45,172 nt of DNA from Planktotalea frisia. GTDB taxonomy: Bacteria > Pseudomonadota > Alphaproteobacteria > Rhodobacterales > Rhodobacteraceae. The number at the start of each line of letters is the position of its first letter. The stretch's first letter is position 1. This document shows, one piece after another, positions 8,149-17,089 of this stretch. The position numbers were made by a program, and so were the translations under genes. Location: positions 1 through 45,172 of the forward strand of contig NZ_MLCB01000115.1 in the NCBI RefSeq assembly GCF_001890925.1. The letters run 5' to 3'. Under the pieces are notes generated by a model, which made no database searches, had not been told where the DNA came from, and saw nothing but the letters and a program-made list of their open reading frames with translations.

Positions 8149-9225
8149 ATGCAAGGCACAGCGCCGCGCTTGGAGATTCGCAATCTAACGCGCCTCTTTG
8201 GAGGAGCGTGTGTTGTCGATGACGTAAGCCTGAGTATCAAGTCGGGGCAGGTCATGTGTCTGCTTGGGCCGTCGGGTTGCGGAAAATCGACGACTTTGCG
8301 CATGATCGCGGGCGTCGATATGCAAGACAGCGGTGAGATCTGGGTCGATGGCACTCTCATTTGTGACGGCGCTTTCACCGTTCCCGCCGAGCAACGCGGC
8401 ATCGGGCTGATGTTTCAGGATTTCGCGTTGTTTCCCCATATGAACGTCGCGGACAATGTGGCTTTTGGCTTGAAAGGGACGCGCGCGGAAAAATTATCCC
8501 GCGTGGAAGAGCTTTTGGCGAAAGTCGGCCTGATGCGCTTGATTGACGCTTATCCTCATCAGCTTTCTGGTGGTGAACAACAGCGCGTTGCGCTTGCGCG
8601 CGCGTTGGCGCCGCGACCAAAGATTATGTTGATGGATGAGCCATTCTCTGGCCTCGACAATCGTTTGCGCGATGGTATCCGAGACGAGACATTGGCCTTG
8701 CTCAAGGAAGAGGGCACAGCCGTTCTGCTTGTCACCCATGAGCCCGAAGAAGCGATGCGCATGGCTGATGAAATCGCTCTGATGCGCGATGGCAAAATCG
8801 TGCAGCGCGGCGCGCCTTATAATATTTACAATTCTCCTGCGGACCTCGAAGCTGTCGGGTTTTTCAGTGATATCAATGTGATACGCACGATCTGCAATGG
8901 GGCCTTGGCACAAACACCCTTTGGTCAGTTCCTCGCGCCCGGTGTTGCGGATGGGGCCGAAGTCGATATTGTCTTTCGCCCGCAACACGTTGGGATTGAC
9001 TTTGATCGTGGTGGCAAAGGTCCATTGCCGACGGCGCGCGATGGCACGGCTGCGCGCGGTGTGGTTCAGCGCTCACGTTTCATGGGGGCGGAAAGCCTGG
9101 TGGAGTTCGAAATGGATGATCAAAGCGTCATCCATGCGACCGTTCCCAATGTATTCTTGCCCAAGCCCGGAACGCCGCTTTGGCTGACAATTCGGCGCGA
9201 TCGTTGCTTTGTTTTTCCGGCATAA
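8149..9225 (+). CDS. ABC transporter ATP-binding protein, FbpC/PotA-like
   Basis: This is a 358-residue ABC ATPase. Walker A is GPSGCGKST (40-48), the Q-loop is at Gln90, the signature is LSGGEQQR (139-146), Walker B is IMLMDEP, and the switch region is LLVTHEPEEA. The C-terminal 120 residues form a TOBE-like domain, as in importers of ferric iron, polyamines or sulfate. AAGGG lies upstream of the ATG. No permease or periplasmic binding protein is adjacent, so the partner subunits must be encoded elsewhere or the gene is an orphan. Iron(III) uptake is the closest family guess but is not shown. Confidence 0.9.
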   Translation: MQGTAPRLEIRNLTRLFGGACVVDDVSLSIKSGQVMCLLGPSGCGKSTTLRMIAGVDMQDSGEIWVDGTLICDGAFTVPAEQRGIGLMFQDFALFPHMNVADNVAFGLKGTRAEKLSRVEELLAKVGLMRLIDAYPHQLSGGEQQRVALARALAPRPKIMLMDEPFSGLDNRLRDGIRDETLALLKEEGTAVLLVTHEPEEAMRMADEIALMRDGKIVQRGAPYNIYNSPADLEAVGFFSDINVIRTICNGALAQTPFGQFLAPGVADGAEVDIVFRPQHVGIDFDRGGKGPLPTARDGTAARGVVQRSRFMGAESLVEFEMDDQSVIHATVPNVFLPKPGTPLWLTIRRDRCFVFPA

Positions 9226-9331
9226 GCAACAAAACTGCTTAATTTCTCTCACAACATCAAAGTTTTGCACGCCAATTGCGCGTTTGTCCCTTTTAACGAA
9301 GGGCGCAAGGCAATAGATACGTCTAGAACGC

Positions 9332-9350
9332 GAACACAAGAGCTGTGTTC
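9332..9350. promoter_or_regulatory. Inverted repeat at the tatA promoter region
   Basis: GAACACA (9332-9338) and TGTGTTC (9344-9350) are perfect inverted copies with a 5-nt spacer. TATAAG (9353-9358), a plausible -10 hexamer, follows at once, and tatA starts at 9377. The position would suit a repressor or activator of the tat operon. No regulator is assigned. Confidence 0.4.
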
Positions 9351-9376
9351 ACTATAAGATCTAAGGGAGATTTCTC

Positions 9377-9589
9377 ATGCTCAATAACATCGGCCTTCCC
9401 GGCCTTCTTCTTATCGCTGTCGTGGTTCTCGTGCTATTTGGCCGTGGCAAAATCAGCTCGCTCATGGGCGAAGTTGGTAAAGGCATTACATCCTTCAAAA
9501 AGGGTGTGAACGAGGGCACGAAAGAGCTCGAAGAAGACGCGGCAGAGGTGGCGAAAGACGTCACACCTGAAGAGAAAGACAAGGTCTAA
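9377..9589 (+). CDS. tatA: Sec-independent protein translocase TatA
   Basis: This is a 70-residue pore-forming component of the twin-arginine translocase in the inner membrane. One N-terminal helix (about 5-22) is followed by the FGRGKI motif, an amphipathic helix with [10 protein letters not shown], and a charged tail, which is the normal TatA layout and length. AAGGGAG is well placed before the ATG. It is the first gene of tatABC and lies 6 nt ahead of tatB. Confidence 0.95.
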   Translation: MLNNIGLPGLLLIAVVVLVLFGRGKISSLMGEVGKGITSFKKGVNEGTKELEEDAAEVAKDVTPEEKDKV

Positions 9590-9595
9590 GCCCCC

Positions 9596-10192
9596 ATGTT
9601 GGATCTCGGCTGGACGGAGCTTCTGGTGATCGGCGTTGTCGCGCTGATCGTCATTGGGCCTAAAGATTTGCCAATGCTGTTCCGCAAAGTTGGGCAGTTT
9701 GTCGGCAAAGCAAAGGGCATGGCGCGCGAGTTTTCTCGGGCAATGGATCAGGCCGCGGATGAAAGCGGTATGAAAGAGGCAACGTCGAGCTTTAAAGACA
9801 TGGCCAGTTCCAAGAACTTGGGGCTGGATGATTTGAACGACGCGACCAAAGAGTTCAAAAAGTTCGATCTGGACACAGAGACGGGCAAACTTTCGGCGGA
9901 GCGTGCGGAAGACGCGCGCAAGATCCACGAAATGTCCGCGCGTAAAGCCGAAGAACGTTTGGCCAAGCAAGCAGAACGCGCCGCTGCTGCGAAAGCAGAA
10001 GAGGCGGGTGACGCTGTAGCGAAGGCTCCGGCGAAAAAGCCTGCAGCCAAGAAGCCCGCCGCTAAAAAGCCTGCTGCGAAAAAAGCACCAGCGCAAAAGA
10101 CAACCGCCCAAAAGGCACCAGCCAAGAAGACAGCAGCGAAGAAACCCGCTGCTAAGAAGACCGCTGCGAAAGCGGACAAGGATACCGCATGA
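9596..10192 (+). CDS. tatB: Sec-independent protein translocase TatB with Lys/Ala/Pro-rich tail
   Basis: TatB forms the signal-peptide receptor with TatC. The N-terminus [19 protein letters not shown], with the conserved Glu and Pro, and the following amphipathic helix are typical. The 198-residue product ends in about 55 residues made almost entirely of AAKKP-type repeats (from about residue 142), a histone-H1-like composition. The codons for these repeats vary, so the tail is not a recent DNA duplication. It overlaps the tatC start by 4 nt (ATGA). Confidence 0.95.
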   Translation: MLDLGWTELLVIGVVALIVIGPKDLPMLFRKVGQFVGKAKGMAREFSRAMDQAADESGMKEATSSFKDMASSKNLGLDDLNDATKEFKKFDLDTETGKLSAERAEDARKIHEMSARKAEERLAKQAERAAAAKAEEAGDAVAKAPAKKPAAKKPAAKKPAAKKAPAQKTTAQKAPAKKTAAKKPAAKKTAAKADKDTA

Positions 10193-11148
10193 GTAACGCA
10201 GACGATGTCGAAGACAGTTCCGCCCCGCTGATTGAACACCTTGCGGAGCTGCGCACACGGCTGATCCGTGCAGTTATCGCGTTTATTGTTGGCATTGTCC
10301 TCGCGTTCATTGTCGCGGAACCGATCCTCGAGTTCTTGCTTGCACCGATCGAAAATACACTGCGCGATTTGGGCGATCCAAACCCGACATTGCAATACAC
10401 CTCGCCGCAGGAATATTTGTTCACCTTGTTCCGCATTTCTATGGTGTTCGGCTTTATCCTCGCCTTTCCGGTAATTGCTTACCAACTTTGGCGCTTTGTG
10501 GCCCCCGGTCTTTACAAGAAAGAGCAAAACGCGTTTTTGCCGTTCTTGATCGCGTCGCCCTTGATGTTCTTCCTCGGCGCTGGTTTCGCGCAATTCGTGG
10601 TGACGCCCCTTGCGATGAACTTCTTTCTGGGCTTCGCGGACGTTAGTTCGATCTTTACCGGCCTGTTGGCCACGGTGGCGAACGTGCCAAGTGATGGCTT
10701 GCCACCCACTGGCGGTTTGCTCACGGAGCCGCCCGTTGATAGCGACGGCGTGCGCATTACCTTTTTTGGTAAGGTGAACGAGAGTCTTGATATCACACTG
10801 AAATTCATCATCGCCTTTGGCATGTGCTTTCAATTGCCTGTGCTTTTGACCCTTATGGGCAAAGCAGGCTTGGTCAGCGCCGAAGGTCTCGGTGCTGTCC
10901 GCAAATACGCAATGGTTGGCATTTTGCTGCTCGCCGCCCTTGTGACACCGCCAGATGTCATCACGCAGCTGATCTTGTTCACGGTCGTTTACGGTCTTTA
11001 CGAAATTTCGATTTTGCTCGTGCGCCGTGTTGAAGGTAAGCGCGAAGAGAAATTGCGCGAAGACGGCTATTACGACGATGAGGAAGAAGAGTTCGATGAT
11101 GAGCTCGCCAAAGAGTTCGATGAGGCTGATGCTGAGGACAAGAAGTGA
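10189..11148 (+). CDS. tatC: Sec-independent protein translocase TatC
   Basis: This 319-residue polytopic protein is the core receptor for twin-arginine signal peptides. The conserved [14 protein letters not shown] start, the [15 protein letters not shown] helix and the FGMCFQLPV helix are present. Compared with E. coli TatC (about 258 residues) it has an insert of about 40 residues between helices 3 and 4 (about 151-192), predicted periplasmic, and an acidic cytoplasmic tail (about 282-319, rich in Glu/Asp). It overlaps tatB and the downstream ATPase by 4 nt each, indicating tight translational coupling. Confidence 0.95.
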   Translation: MSNADDVEDSSAPLIEHLAELRTRLIRAVIAFIVGIVLAFIVAEPILEFLLAPIENTLRDLGDPNPTLQYTSPQEYLFTLFRISMVFGFILAFPVIAYQLWRFVAPGLYKKEQNAFLPFLIASPLMFFLGAGFAQFVVTPLAMNFFLGFADVSSIFTGLLATVANVPSDGLPPTGGLLTEPPVDSDGVRITFFGKVNESLDITLKFIIAFGMCFQLPVLLTLMGKAGLVSAEGLGAVRKYAMVGILLLAALVTPPDVITQLILFTVVYGLYEISILLVRRVEGKREEKLREDGYYDDEEEEFDDELAKEFDEADAEDKK

Positions 11149-11981
11149 GCGAGCCGTTAGAACGGATCGCCGCTGCGCTGGAGCGCCTCGCCCCAGCGCC
11201 ACTTACTGCGCCTGATTTTGCTGCTGCGGATGCGTTTGTTTGGCAGACAGGACCGGACGCTCTGGTGCCTGTCGCAAAGGTCAATCATGTCGCGCTAGAC
11301 CTGTTGGTTGGCATCAATCGCGCGCGCGATACGCTTTTGCTAAATACACGTCAGTTCGCGAACGGGTTTCCGGCGAACAATGCGTTGCTCTGGGGATCAC
11401 GCGGCATGGGCAAGTCATCGCTGGTCAAAGCGATCCATGCAGAGCTTTTGCGCGAAGGTGCATCGCTCAAGATTGTTGAATTACAACGCGAAGATCTGCC
11501 AAGCGTGGGGCGCTTGTTGGCTTTGCTCAGGGAAGCGTCAGAACGGTTTTTGCTGTATTGCGATGATCTCTCATTCAGCCATGATGACCAACATTATAAA
11601 TCGCTTAAAGCAGTTCTGGATGGCGGCATTGAGGGGCGTCCAGAGAATGTGTTGCTGTACGCAACATCCAATCGTCGACATTTGATGCCACGCGATATGA
11701 TCGAGAATGAACGTTCAAACGCGATCAATCCCGGTGAGGCGGTTGAAGAGAAGGTTTCTCTTTCGGATCGTTTCGGTCTGTGGCTTGGCTTTCATCCATG
11801 TGATCAGGACGACTATTTGGCGATGATTGATGGCTACTGTGCTGCTGCGGGTCTGAAAGTAGATCCGGAAGTTTTGCGCGCAGACGCGATCGAGTGGCAA
11901 GCGACACGCGGATCACGCTCTGGACGTGTCGCGTGGCAATTCTTCTGCGATCTTGCAGGACGTCACGGCCATACCCTTTGA
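11145..11981 (+). CDS. DUF815-family P-loop ATPase
   Basis: The 278-residue product begins at GTG, which overlaps the tatC stop by 4 nt. It has a Walker A motif GSRGMGKSS (84-92), a Walker B segment FLLYCDDLSF (about 134-143) and an arginine-containing sensor region (LLYATSNRRHLMP), as in AAA-like DUF815 proteins. The physiological role of this family is not established. Its place at the end of tatABC is common in this clade and suggests co-expression, not necessarily a role in export. Two palindromes follow the stop. Confidence 0.9.
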   Translation: MSEPLERIAAALERLAPAPLTAPDFAAADAFVWQTGPDALVPVAKVNHVALDLLVGINRARDTLLLNTRQFANGFPANNALLWGSRGMGKSSLVKAIHAELLREGASLKIVELQREDLPSVGRLLALLREASERFLLYCDDLSFSHDDQHYKSLKAVLDGGIEGRPENVLLYATSNRRHLMPRDMIENERSNAINPGEAVEEKVSLSDRFGLWLGFHPCDQDDYLAMIDGYCAAAGLKVDPEVLRADAIEWQATRGSRSGRVAWQFFCDLAGRHGHTL

Positions 11982-11986
11982 GCGCA

Positions 11987-12006
11987 CAAATTTTCTAGAA
12001 AATTTG
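11987..12006. repeat. Gene-end palindrome, copy B1
   Basis: Perfect 20-bp palindrome CAAATTTTCTAGAAAATTTG, 5 nt after the stop of the DUF815 gene. It shares the TTTTCTAGAAAA core with the other copies and differs only in the outer base pairs, which change in compensating pairs. Confidence 0.75.
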
Positions 12007-12013
12007 AACACCT

Positions 12014-12031
12014 GATTTTTCTAGAAAAATC
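12014..12031. repeat. Gene-end palindrome, copy B2
   Basis: Perfect 18-bp palindrome GATTTTTCTAGAAAAATC, 3 nt past the nlpD stop on the minus strand. Together with copy B1 it fills the 53-nt convergent gap between two genes, one palindrome per gene end. Confidence 0.75.
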
Positions 12032-12034
12032 GCA

Positions 12035-13207
12035 TTACTGAAGATAGGGCAGCGGGTCGACGCTATCAAAGCCTTCACGCACCTCAAAATGCAAGAAGTC
12101 TGAGCTCCCCGCGCGCACGGAGGCAAGTTGCTGACCACGCGAAACAGTATCGCCCTTTTTCACCTTCAGATTGTCCACATTGGCGTAAACGGTCAGCAAG
12201 TTATCGGGATGCTTCACAACGATAATCGGTAGATTGTCGGTGTTCTCGGTAATCGCGGCGACTGTACCGGCGGCGGCGGATTTGACGGACGTGCCAGCGC
12301 TTGCGCCAATGCCAATTCCATCGTTCTTACCTTTTGCATATTCGCGAATGATCGGACCTTGTACAGGGAACGCCATACGACCTTCACTCGCAACTTTTGT
12401 CGGCTTTTCCAACACTGGGGCCGGGGGCGCGACGACGGGTGCCGCGGCCACGACTGGTGTTTCTTGCGGCAAAGGCTTCACTGCCGAGGGCGGTGTCGGT
12501 GTTGGTGAACCAGCACCCGGATTGGTCGTCGCTGCCAATGGCGTTGGTGCCGGTTCAGCGGTGCCTTGTGCAACAGGGATTAACAAGTACTGCCCTTCGC
12601 GTACGGAGAGCTCTTTGCCAAGGCCGTTCCAATCAGCGAGCGAGCGCACGGAAACATTATACAAACGCGCAATCGTAAACGCAGTCTCTCCACGTGCAAC
12701 GCGGTGACGCACTGGTTCTGGACCTGCAGGTGATGCTGCGGGCAGGGCGCTTGTACTCACAGGTGTGCTATCAATAGCGCCTTGTGCAAGGGCCGTTATA
12801 TCGACCGCACCCGGTGTGCTTGTCGCGCCACCAGAAGTAGCCGTCGGTAGGTTTGACACGGGATTACGCAACGCGAGGACTTCGTCCTGTCGCAGCTGCG
12901 TTTCAGGCGAAAGACCATTGTAACGCGCAAGATCTGTTACATCAGCACCAATCCGCTGAGCCACGCTTGCAACGGTGTCGCCGCGCTGTGCGACAGCCAC
13001 TTGATAGTTGGGATAAGTGATCACACCGCGCTCGTCAGGGCGGGGGCGATCTTGCGTCGCATTAATCGCCGCAGTTGTGGTGTCAAATTTGTTGCCAGTC
13101 GAGCCGCGCAGGTCCAAATCAAACCCGTCTGCACAAGCACTTAGAGCCAAAAGCGTTGTGCCACACAGCATTGCGCGCATAGGTGTTTTGCTTGCAAAAA
13201 TCGTCAT
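12035..13207 (-). CDS. nlpD: LysM/M23-domain lipoprotein, NlpD-like amidase activator
   Basis: The ATG at 13207 has GAGGAT upstream and gives a 390-residue lipoprotein with lipobox LSAC (Cys25). The longer frame to 13363 runs into pcm and is not needed. Two LysM peptidoglycan-binding repeats (about 65-115 and 165-212), a Pro/Ala linker and a C-terminal M23 (LytM) domain (about 285-390) follow. The M23 zinc ligands are degenerate: KNDGIGIG replaces the HxxxD motif, and FLHFEVR has lost the first His of HxH. It is therefore probably a non-enzymatic activator of cell-wall amidases, as NlpD/EnvC are. It is the last gene of a surE-pcm-nlpD operon. Confidence 0.9.
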   Translation of the reverse strand: MTIFASKTPMRAMLCGTTLLALSACADGFDLDLRGSTGNKFDTTTAAINATQDRPRPDERGVITYPNYQVAVAQRGDTVASVAQRIGADVTDLARYNGLSPETQLRQDEVLALRNPVSNLPTATSGGATSTPGAVDITALAQGAIDSTPVSTSALPAASPAGPEPVRHRVARGETAFTIARLYNVSVRSLADWNGLGKELSVREGQYLLIPVAQGTAEPAPTPLAATTNPGAGSPTPTPPSAVKPLPQETPVVAAAPVVAPPAPVLEKPTKVASEGRMAFPVQGPIIREYAKGKNDGIGIGASAGTSVKSAAAGTVAAITENTDNLPIIVVKHPDNLLTVYANVDNLKVKKGDTVSRGQQLASVRAGSSDFLHFEVREGFDSVDPLPYLQ

Positions 13208-13271
13208 CTCGATATCCTCACATGCGCTGCGTTGGCCGCTGCGTCCTGAAATTAATATTCTTATAACAGAT

Positions 13272-13913
13272 TTATCCGTCGCGTCCCAGCCCCTCGATGA
13301 GCGGAACAAAGCGCACAGGGCGCAACTCGTCATATTCAAACCCGCGCTCGTCGCGTGTGACACGGATCAAGCTTTGGACAGCGTCCGATTGCCCGACTGG
13401 CAAGACCATGACGCCACCAACTTTAAGCTGTGCGAGCAGCGGACCCGGTGGATCTTCTGCGGCGGCTGTTACCAAAATGCGATCAAAGGGGGCTTGATCC
13501 GGCAGGCCGTGACTGCCGTCCGCAGTGAATGCGGTGATATTTGTCAGGCCAAGTTGGTCAAACACTTCTCGCGCTTCAGTCACCAAACGTTTGTGACGAT
13601 CGACGGTGTAGACACGCCGCGCAACGTGGCTCAAGACGGCTGCCTGATAGCCAGATCCGGTCCCAATTTCTAGTACAGTATCACGAGGACCAGCGCGCAA
13701 AGCTTGCGTCATCAATCCAACGACTGATGGCTGACTAATCGTTTGTCCACACGGGATGGGGAGCGGCATATCCTCATAGGCACGCTCGGCAAATAGACCG
13801 CGAATGAAGGCTGCGCGATCGACTTTTTCCATCGCAGTCAAAACCCTAGCATCCGTCACGCCTTTAGAGCGCAACGCAAAGAGGAATTGCATAAGGGTTG
13901 AGGCGTCAGTCAT
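13272..13913 (-). CDS. pcm: Protein-L-isoaspartate O-methyltransferase
   Basis: This 213-residue cytosolic enzyme uses S-adenosylmethionine to methylate L-isoaspartyl residues, starting repair of aged proteins. The [12 protein letters not shown] substrate-site motif and the SAM motif [14 protein letters not shown] are intact. Its start overlaps the surE stop by 4 nt, and nlpD follows after 64 nt. This is the classic stationary-phase repair operon order, though no rpoS follows here (expected, since alphaproteobacteria lack it). Confidence 0.95.
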   Translation of the reverse strand: MTDASTLMQFLFALRSKGVTDARVLTAMEKVDRAAFIRGLFAERAYEDMPLPIPCGQTISQPSVVGLMTQALRAGPRDTVLEIGTGSGYQAAVLSHVARRVYTVDRHKRLVTEAREVFDQLGLTNITAFTADGSHGLPDQAPFDRILVTAAAEDPPGPLLAQLKVGGVMVLPVGQSDAVQSLIRVTRDERGFEYDELRPVRFVPLIEGLGRDG

Positions 13914-14692
13914 AAGGTCGCTTCAAAGCGCTCCATCACATCATCTGCAGTCAAATCTGCACGCATGGGGGTCACAGAAATATAGCCGTCTAGGTTTACG
14001 GCAGCGTCGGTGCCTTCACTCGGCCGCACACGTTGATCTCCGCCTTTGATCCACAAGAAACGCTTGCCAGACGGGGACAAATGCGGCTCGACGCCGAAAT
14101 ACACATCCCTGCGGCGACCTTGTCGCGCCACTTTGACACCTTTCACAGCATCCGCAGGTACGGGGGGAAAATTCACATTGAAGAGCAACTGATAGTCGCT
14201 ATTTTCATCATCTACTTGTGCCAAAATACGGCGCACAACATCTGCGCCATGCGCGCCAGCCGCCTCGAAAGGATCATCGAGCGAGGCGTTCTCGACGCCA
14301 TAATATTGCGACAAAGCAATCGAAGTCACGCCTTGCAGAGCGCCTTCAATCGCAGCACCGATTGTGCCTGAGTAAAGCGTATTTTCGGCTGAATTGTTGC
14401 CACGGTTCACACCAGATAAAATCAGGTCAGGACGCGCGTGCTTCATGACGTCATGCAGGCCTACAAGCACACAATCGGCGGGCGATCCTTCGGTGGCATA
14501 GCGCCGCTCACCCATTTTAGAAACCATCATGGGATGCGTATAACTGATGCAATGCCCAACGCCGGATTGCTCGAACGCAGGTGCAACGATCCAAACCTCA
14601 CCATCCGCGCCTGCCAGCTCGTTGGCAATCTTTTCCAACACGGCCAATCCTGGTGCATAGATGCCGTCGTCATTGGTGATGAGAATACGCAT
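13910..14692 (-). CDS. surE: 5'/3'-nucleotidase SurE
   Basis: This 260-residue metal-dependent phosphatase acts on nucleoside monophosphates. The N-terminal [12 protein letters not shown] motif holds the metal-binding aspartates, and SGVNRGNN is the second active-site motif. Length and order fit the family. It is the first gene of surE-pcm-nlpD, 60 nt downstream of the SDR at 14753-15397, which may belong to the same transcript. Confidence 0.95.
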   Translation of the reverse strand: MRILITNDDGIYAPGLAVLEKIANELAGADGEVWIVAPAFEQSGVGHCISYTHPMMVSKMGERRYATEGSPADCVLVGLHDVMKHARPDLILSGVNRGNNSAENTLYSGTIGAAIEGALQGVTSIALSQYYGVENASLDDPFEAAGAHGADVVRRILAQVDDENSDYQLLFNVNFPPVPADAVKGVKVARQGRRRDVYFGVEPHLSPSGKRFLWIKGGDQRVRPSEGTDAAVNLDGYISVTPMRADLTADDVMERFEATL

Positions 14693-14752
14693 ATCTGCCC
14701 CTTTGCTCGCTTAGAAAAACCCTTAGTGGAGGGGACAGGATGCGTAAAGCCT

Positions 14753-15397
14753 TTAGGCTTCTTGCAATTTCGCGACAAGCAACGCGGCCACATCACGCGG
14801 ATGCGCCAAAGCTGCGCGATCCTCACCCGGATGGAAACGTGCACGCGTTGCCGTGGACATCGCAGGGGGCGTTTCGATCAGAACTTTTGGGCCGCTGGTT
14901 TGTGTTTCAATGGCCCAGGAACGCGCCAGTGAAATCTGTGCTGCCTTGGATGCGGCGTAAGAACCATGAAATTTTTCACCAACCGTTTGATCATCAAAAA
15001 ATACGGCTGTTCCCTTATCTCCCAACAACGGAGCGATATAAGGAACCAAAGTTCCCATACTCGTCGCATTGATAGACATGGATTTTGCCCAATCCTTCGC
15101 GTCCATGTGTGGTGCTGGCGTGAGGGGGGCCGCATGAACCGCTGCGTGAACCCAAAGATCAATACTACCCCAACGATCATAAATGGAGCGACATAGCTGC
15201 GCCATTGCGCCCTCGTTGGTGATATCCATTGGGGCCAGCGTGGCCTGACCGCCAGCTGCTTGTATGCGATCATCGAGATCTTCAAGCGCGCCAGTGGTGC
15301 GTGCGACTGCGACGATATGATGACTGCTCGCCAGCGCCTCTGCCATCGCGAAACCGAGCCCGCGCGAAGCACCTGTGACCAATGCGACTTTACTCAT
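14753..15397 (-). CDS. Short-chain dehydrogenase/reductase, YciK-like
   Basis: The 214-residue Rossmann protein has an intact cofactor loop TGASRGLG (8-15) and YAASK active-site Tyr/Lys. The catalytic Ser that normally lies 13 residues before the Tyr is absent: the strand reads AVFFDDQTVGE, with Asp at that place. The overall pattern recalls YciK-type SDRs. Substrate unknown. It is a little short for the fold (usually about 240-250 residues), with a compact C-terminus. It lies between purF and surE on the same strand, after two palindromes. Confidence 0.85.
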   Translation of the reverse strand: MSKVALVTGASRGLGFAMAEALASSHHIVAVARTTGALEDLDDRIQAAGGQATLAPMDITNEGAMAQLCRSIYDRWGSIDLWVHAAVHAAPLTPAPHMDAKDWAKSMSINATSMGTLVPYIAPLLGDKGTAVFFDDQTVGEKFHGSYAASKAAQISLARSWAIETQTSGPKVLIETPPAMSTATRARFHPGEDRAALAHPRDVAALLVAKLQEA

Positions 15398-15443
15398 GAA
15401 AACCCTGCCTTCATCTTTCCAAACAAACTTTCGCCGAAGGCAT

Positions 15444-15463
15444 CAAATTTTCTCGAAAATTTG
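15444..15463. repeat. Gene-end palindrome, copy C1 (one central mismatch)
   Basis: CAAATTTTCTCGAAAATTTG: nine base pairs on each side with the central TA changed to TC. It lies 36 nt past the purF stop, next to copy C2. Confidence 0.7.
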
Positions 15464-15471
15464 CACCATTC

Positions 15472-15491
15472 CGAATTTTCTAGAAAATTCG
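15472..15491. repeat. Gene-end palindrome, copy C2
   Basis: Perfect 20-bp palindrome identical to copy A (CGAATTTTCTAGAAAATTCG), 8 nt past the purF stop codon. It is 8 nt from copy C1; pair B1/B2 has a 7-nt spacing. Confidence 0.75.
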
Positions 15492-15499
15492 CGCCCAGC

Positions 15500-16984
15500 T
15501 CACTCTGCCGCCTTCAATTCAAACCCTTTGGTGATTTGATCCGAAGGTTTCACCGGGTATTCCCCCGAGAAACACGCATCGCAATATTGTGGACATTTTG
15601 CGTTGCGCCCTTTTGCTTCTCCAACCGCGCGGTACAAACCATCGAGCGAGATGAACTTCAAACTGTCCACTGTCAAATGCTGACGCATTTCTTCTTCGGA
15701 CATGGTCGCCGCCAAAAGCTTGTCACGTTGCGGCGTATCCACCCCATAAAAACACGGCCATGCTGTCGGCGGTGATGCAATCCGGAAATGAACTTCCGCA
15801 GCACCTGCATCCAAAATCATCTCTTTGATTTTGCGTGAGGTCGTGCCGCGCACAACACTGTCATCGACCAAAATCACTCGTTTGCCTTTAATCAACGCGC
15901 GGTTCACGTTGAGTTTCAGACGCACACCCATATTGCGGATCTGCTCTGTTGGCTCAATAAAAGTGCGACCCATATACTGATTGCGGATGATACCCATCGC
16001 ATAGGGAATACCGCTTTCTTGCGAAAACCCGATTGCTGCGGGTGTGCCGCTATCCGGAACGGGGCAGACCAGATCGGCCTCAACGGGGCTTTCTTTGGCC
16101 AGTTCCACACCAATTTGACGACGCGTTTCATAAACGGAACGTCCACCGATGATGCTATCAGGGCGGGAGAAATAGACGTGCTCAAAGATACAAAAGCGCG
16201 AGGACTGACGACGGAACGGGAAATGACTTTCAACGCCTTTGTCGGCGGTCACAACAACCATCTCACCAGGTTCAATCTCGCGCACATACTCCGCGCCGAT
16301 AATATCAAGCGCACAGGTTTCCGAACTCAGCACCCAGCCTTCGCCCTCGAGTTTGCCCAAAACCAATGGGCGCACGCCCAAAGGATCACGCACACCGATC
16401 AGTTTCGTGCGGGTCATCGCAACAATAGAGAATGCACCCTCAACGCGACGCAGCGCGTCTTCCATGCGCTCGGGAATATTTTGCTGCAAAGACCGCGCCA
16501 TCAAATGGATGATGCACTCGGAATCAGAGGAGCTTTGAAAGATCGAGCCGCGCTCGATCAGCTCTTTGCGCAAAGCATCGGCGTTGGTGATGTTTCCATT
16601 GTGCGCAATCGCGGCACCACCCATGGAAAACTCGCCAAAGAAAGGCTGCACATCACGGATCACAGCGCCCTTAGAGCCAGCCGTGGAATAGCGCACGTGG
16701 CCAATCGCCAAAGGACCAGGGAGTGTTTCCATCAAGGACGCTTTGGTGAAGTTATCGCGCACATAGCCAAAACGGCGGGCAGAGTTGAACCCTTGTTCGG
16801 GATCATGACTGACGATCCCGCCCGCTTCCTGACCGCGGTGTTGCAAGGCGTGAAGCCCTAGGGCGACAAAGTTGGCAGCGTCTGTGACACCGACAACGCC
16901 AAACACGCCACATTCCTCCTTTAACTTGTCATCACTCGCATCCGAGTGGACATAATCAAAGTCGAAGGGGTGGGCAGGCGGCAT
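15500..16984 (-). CDS. purF: Amidophosphoribosyltransferase
   Basis: This enzyme catalyses the first committed step of purine synthesis (PRPP + glutamine to phosphoribosylamine). The N-terminal nucleophile Cys lies in KEECGVFGV (Cys25 from this start), so a short propeptide must be removed. A glutaminase domain, then a phosphoribosyltransferase domain with VILVDDSVVRGTTS as the PRPP loop, follow. C-terminal KCPQYCDACFSG fits the iron-sulfur (Bacillus-type) class. The ATG at 16984 gives 494 residues, the usual size. In-frame starts at 17065 (GTG), 17041 and 17023 would add up to 27 residues, and none has a strong ribosome binding site. Confidence 0.95.
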   Translation of the reverse strand: MPPAHPFDFDYVHSDASDDKLKEECGVFGVVGVTDAANFVALGLHALQHRGQEAGGIVSHDPEQGFNSARRFGYVRDNFTKASLMETLPGPLAIGHVRYSTAGSKGAVIRDVQPFFGEFSMGGAAIAHNGNITNADALRKELIERGSIFQSSSDSECIIHLMARSLQQNIPERMEDALRRVEGAFSIVAMTRTKLIGVRDPLGVRPLVLGKLEGEGWVLSSETCALDIIGAEYVREIEPGEMVVVTADKGVESHFPFRRQSSRFCIFEHVYFSRPDSIIGGRSVYETRRQIGVELAKESPVEADLVCPVPDSGTPAAIGFSQESGIPYAMGIIRNQYMGRTFIEPTEQIRNMGVRLKLNVNRALIKGKRVILVDDSVVRGTTSRKIKEMILDAGAAEVHFRIASPPTAWPCFYGVDTPQRDKLLAATMSEEEMRQHLTVDSLKFISLDGLYRAVGEAKGRNAKCPQYCDACFSGEYPVKPSDQITKGFELKAAE

Positions 16985-17089
16985 AATATGGGACAAGGCG
17001 AGCAGCTCCGTATCCGAGGTCATGGCAGTTTCGAGCTTCATAGACCGAACCGCTGAGTGAGTCACCCGCTCATCGCAGGTAACTTGGAG

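Noticed and set aside
9748-11202. 484-codon open frame antisense to tatB, tatC and the DUF815 start
   Set aside because: It mirrors the low-complexity TatB tail and the real genes; its product shows no family features.
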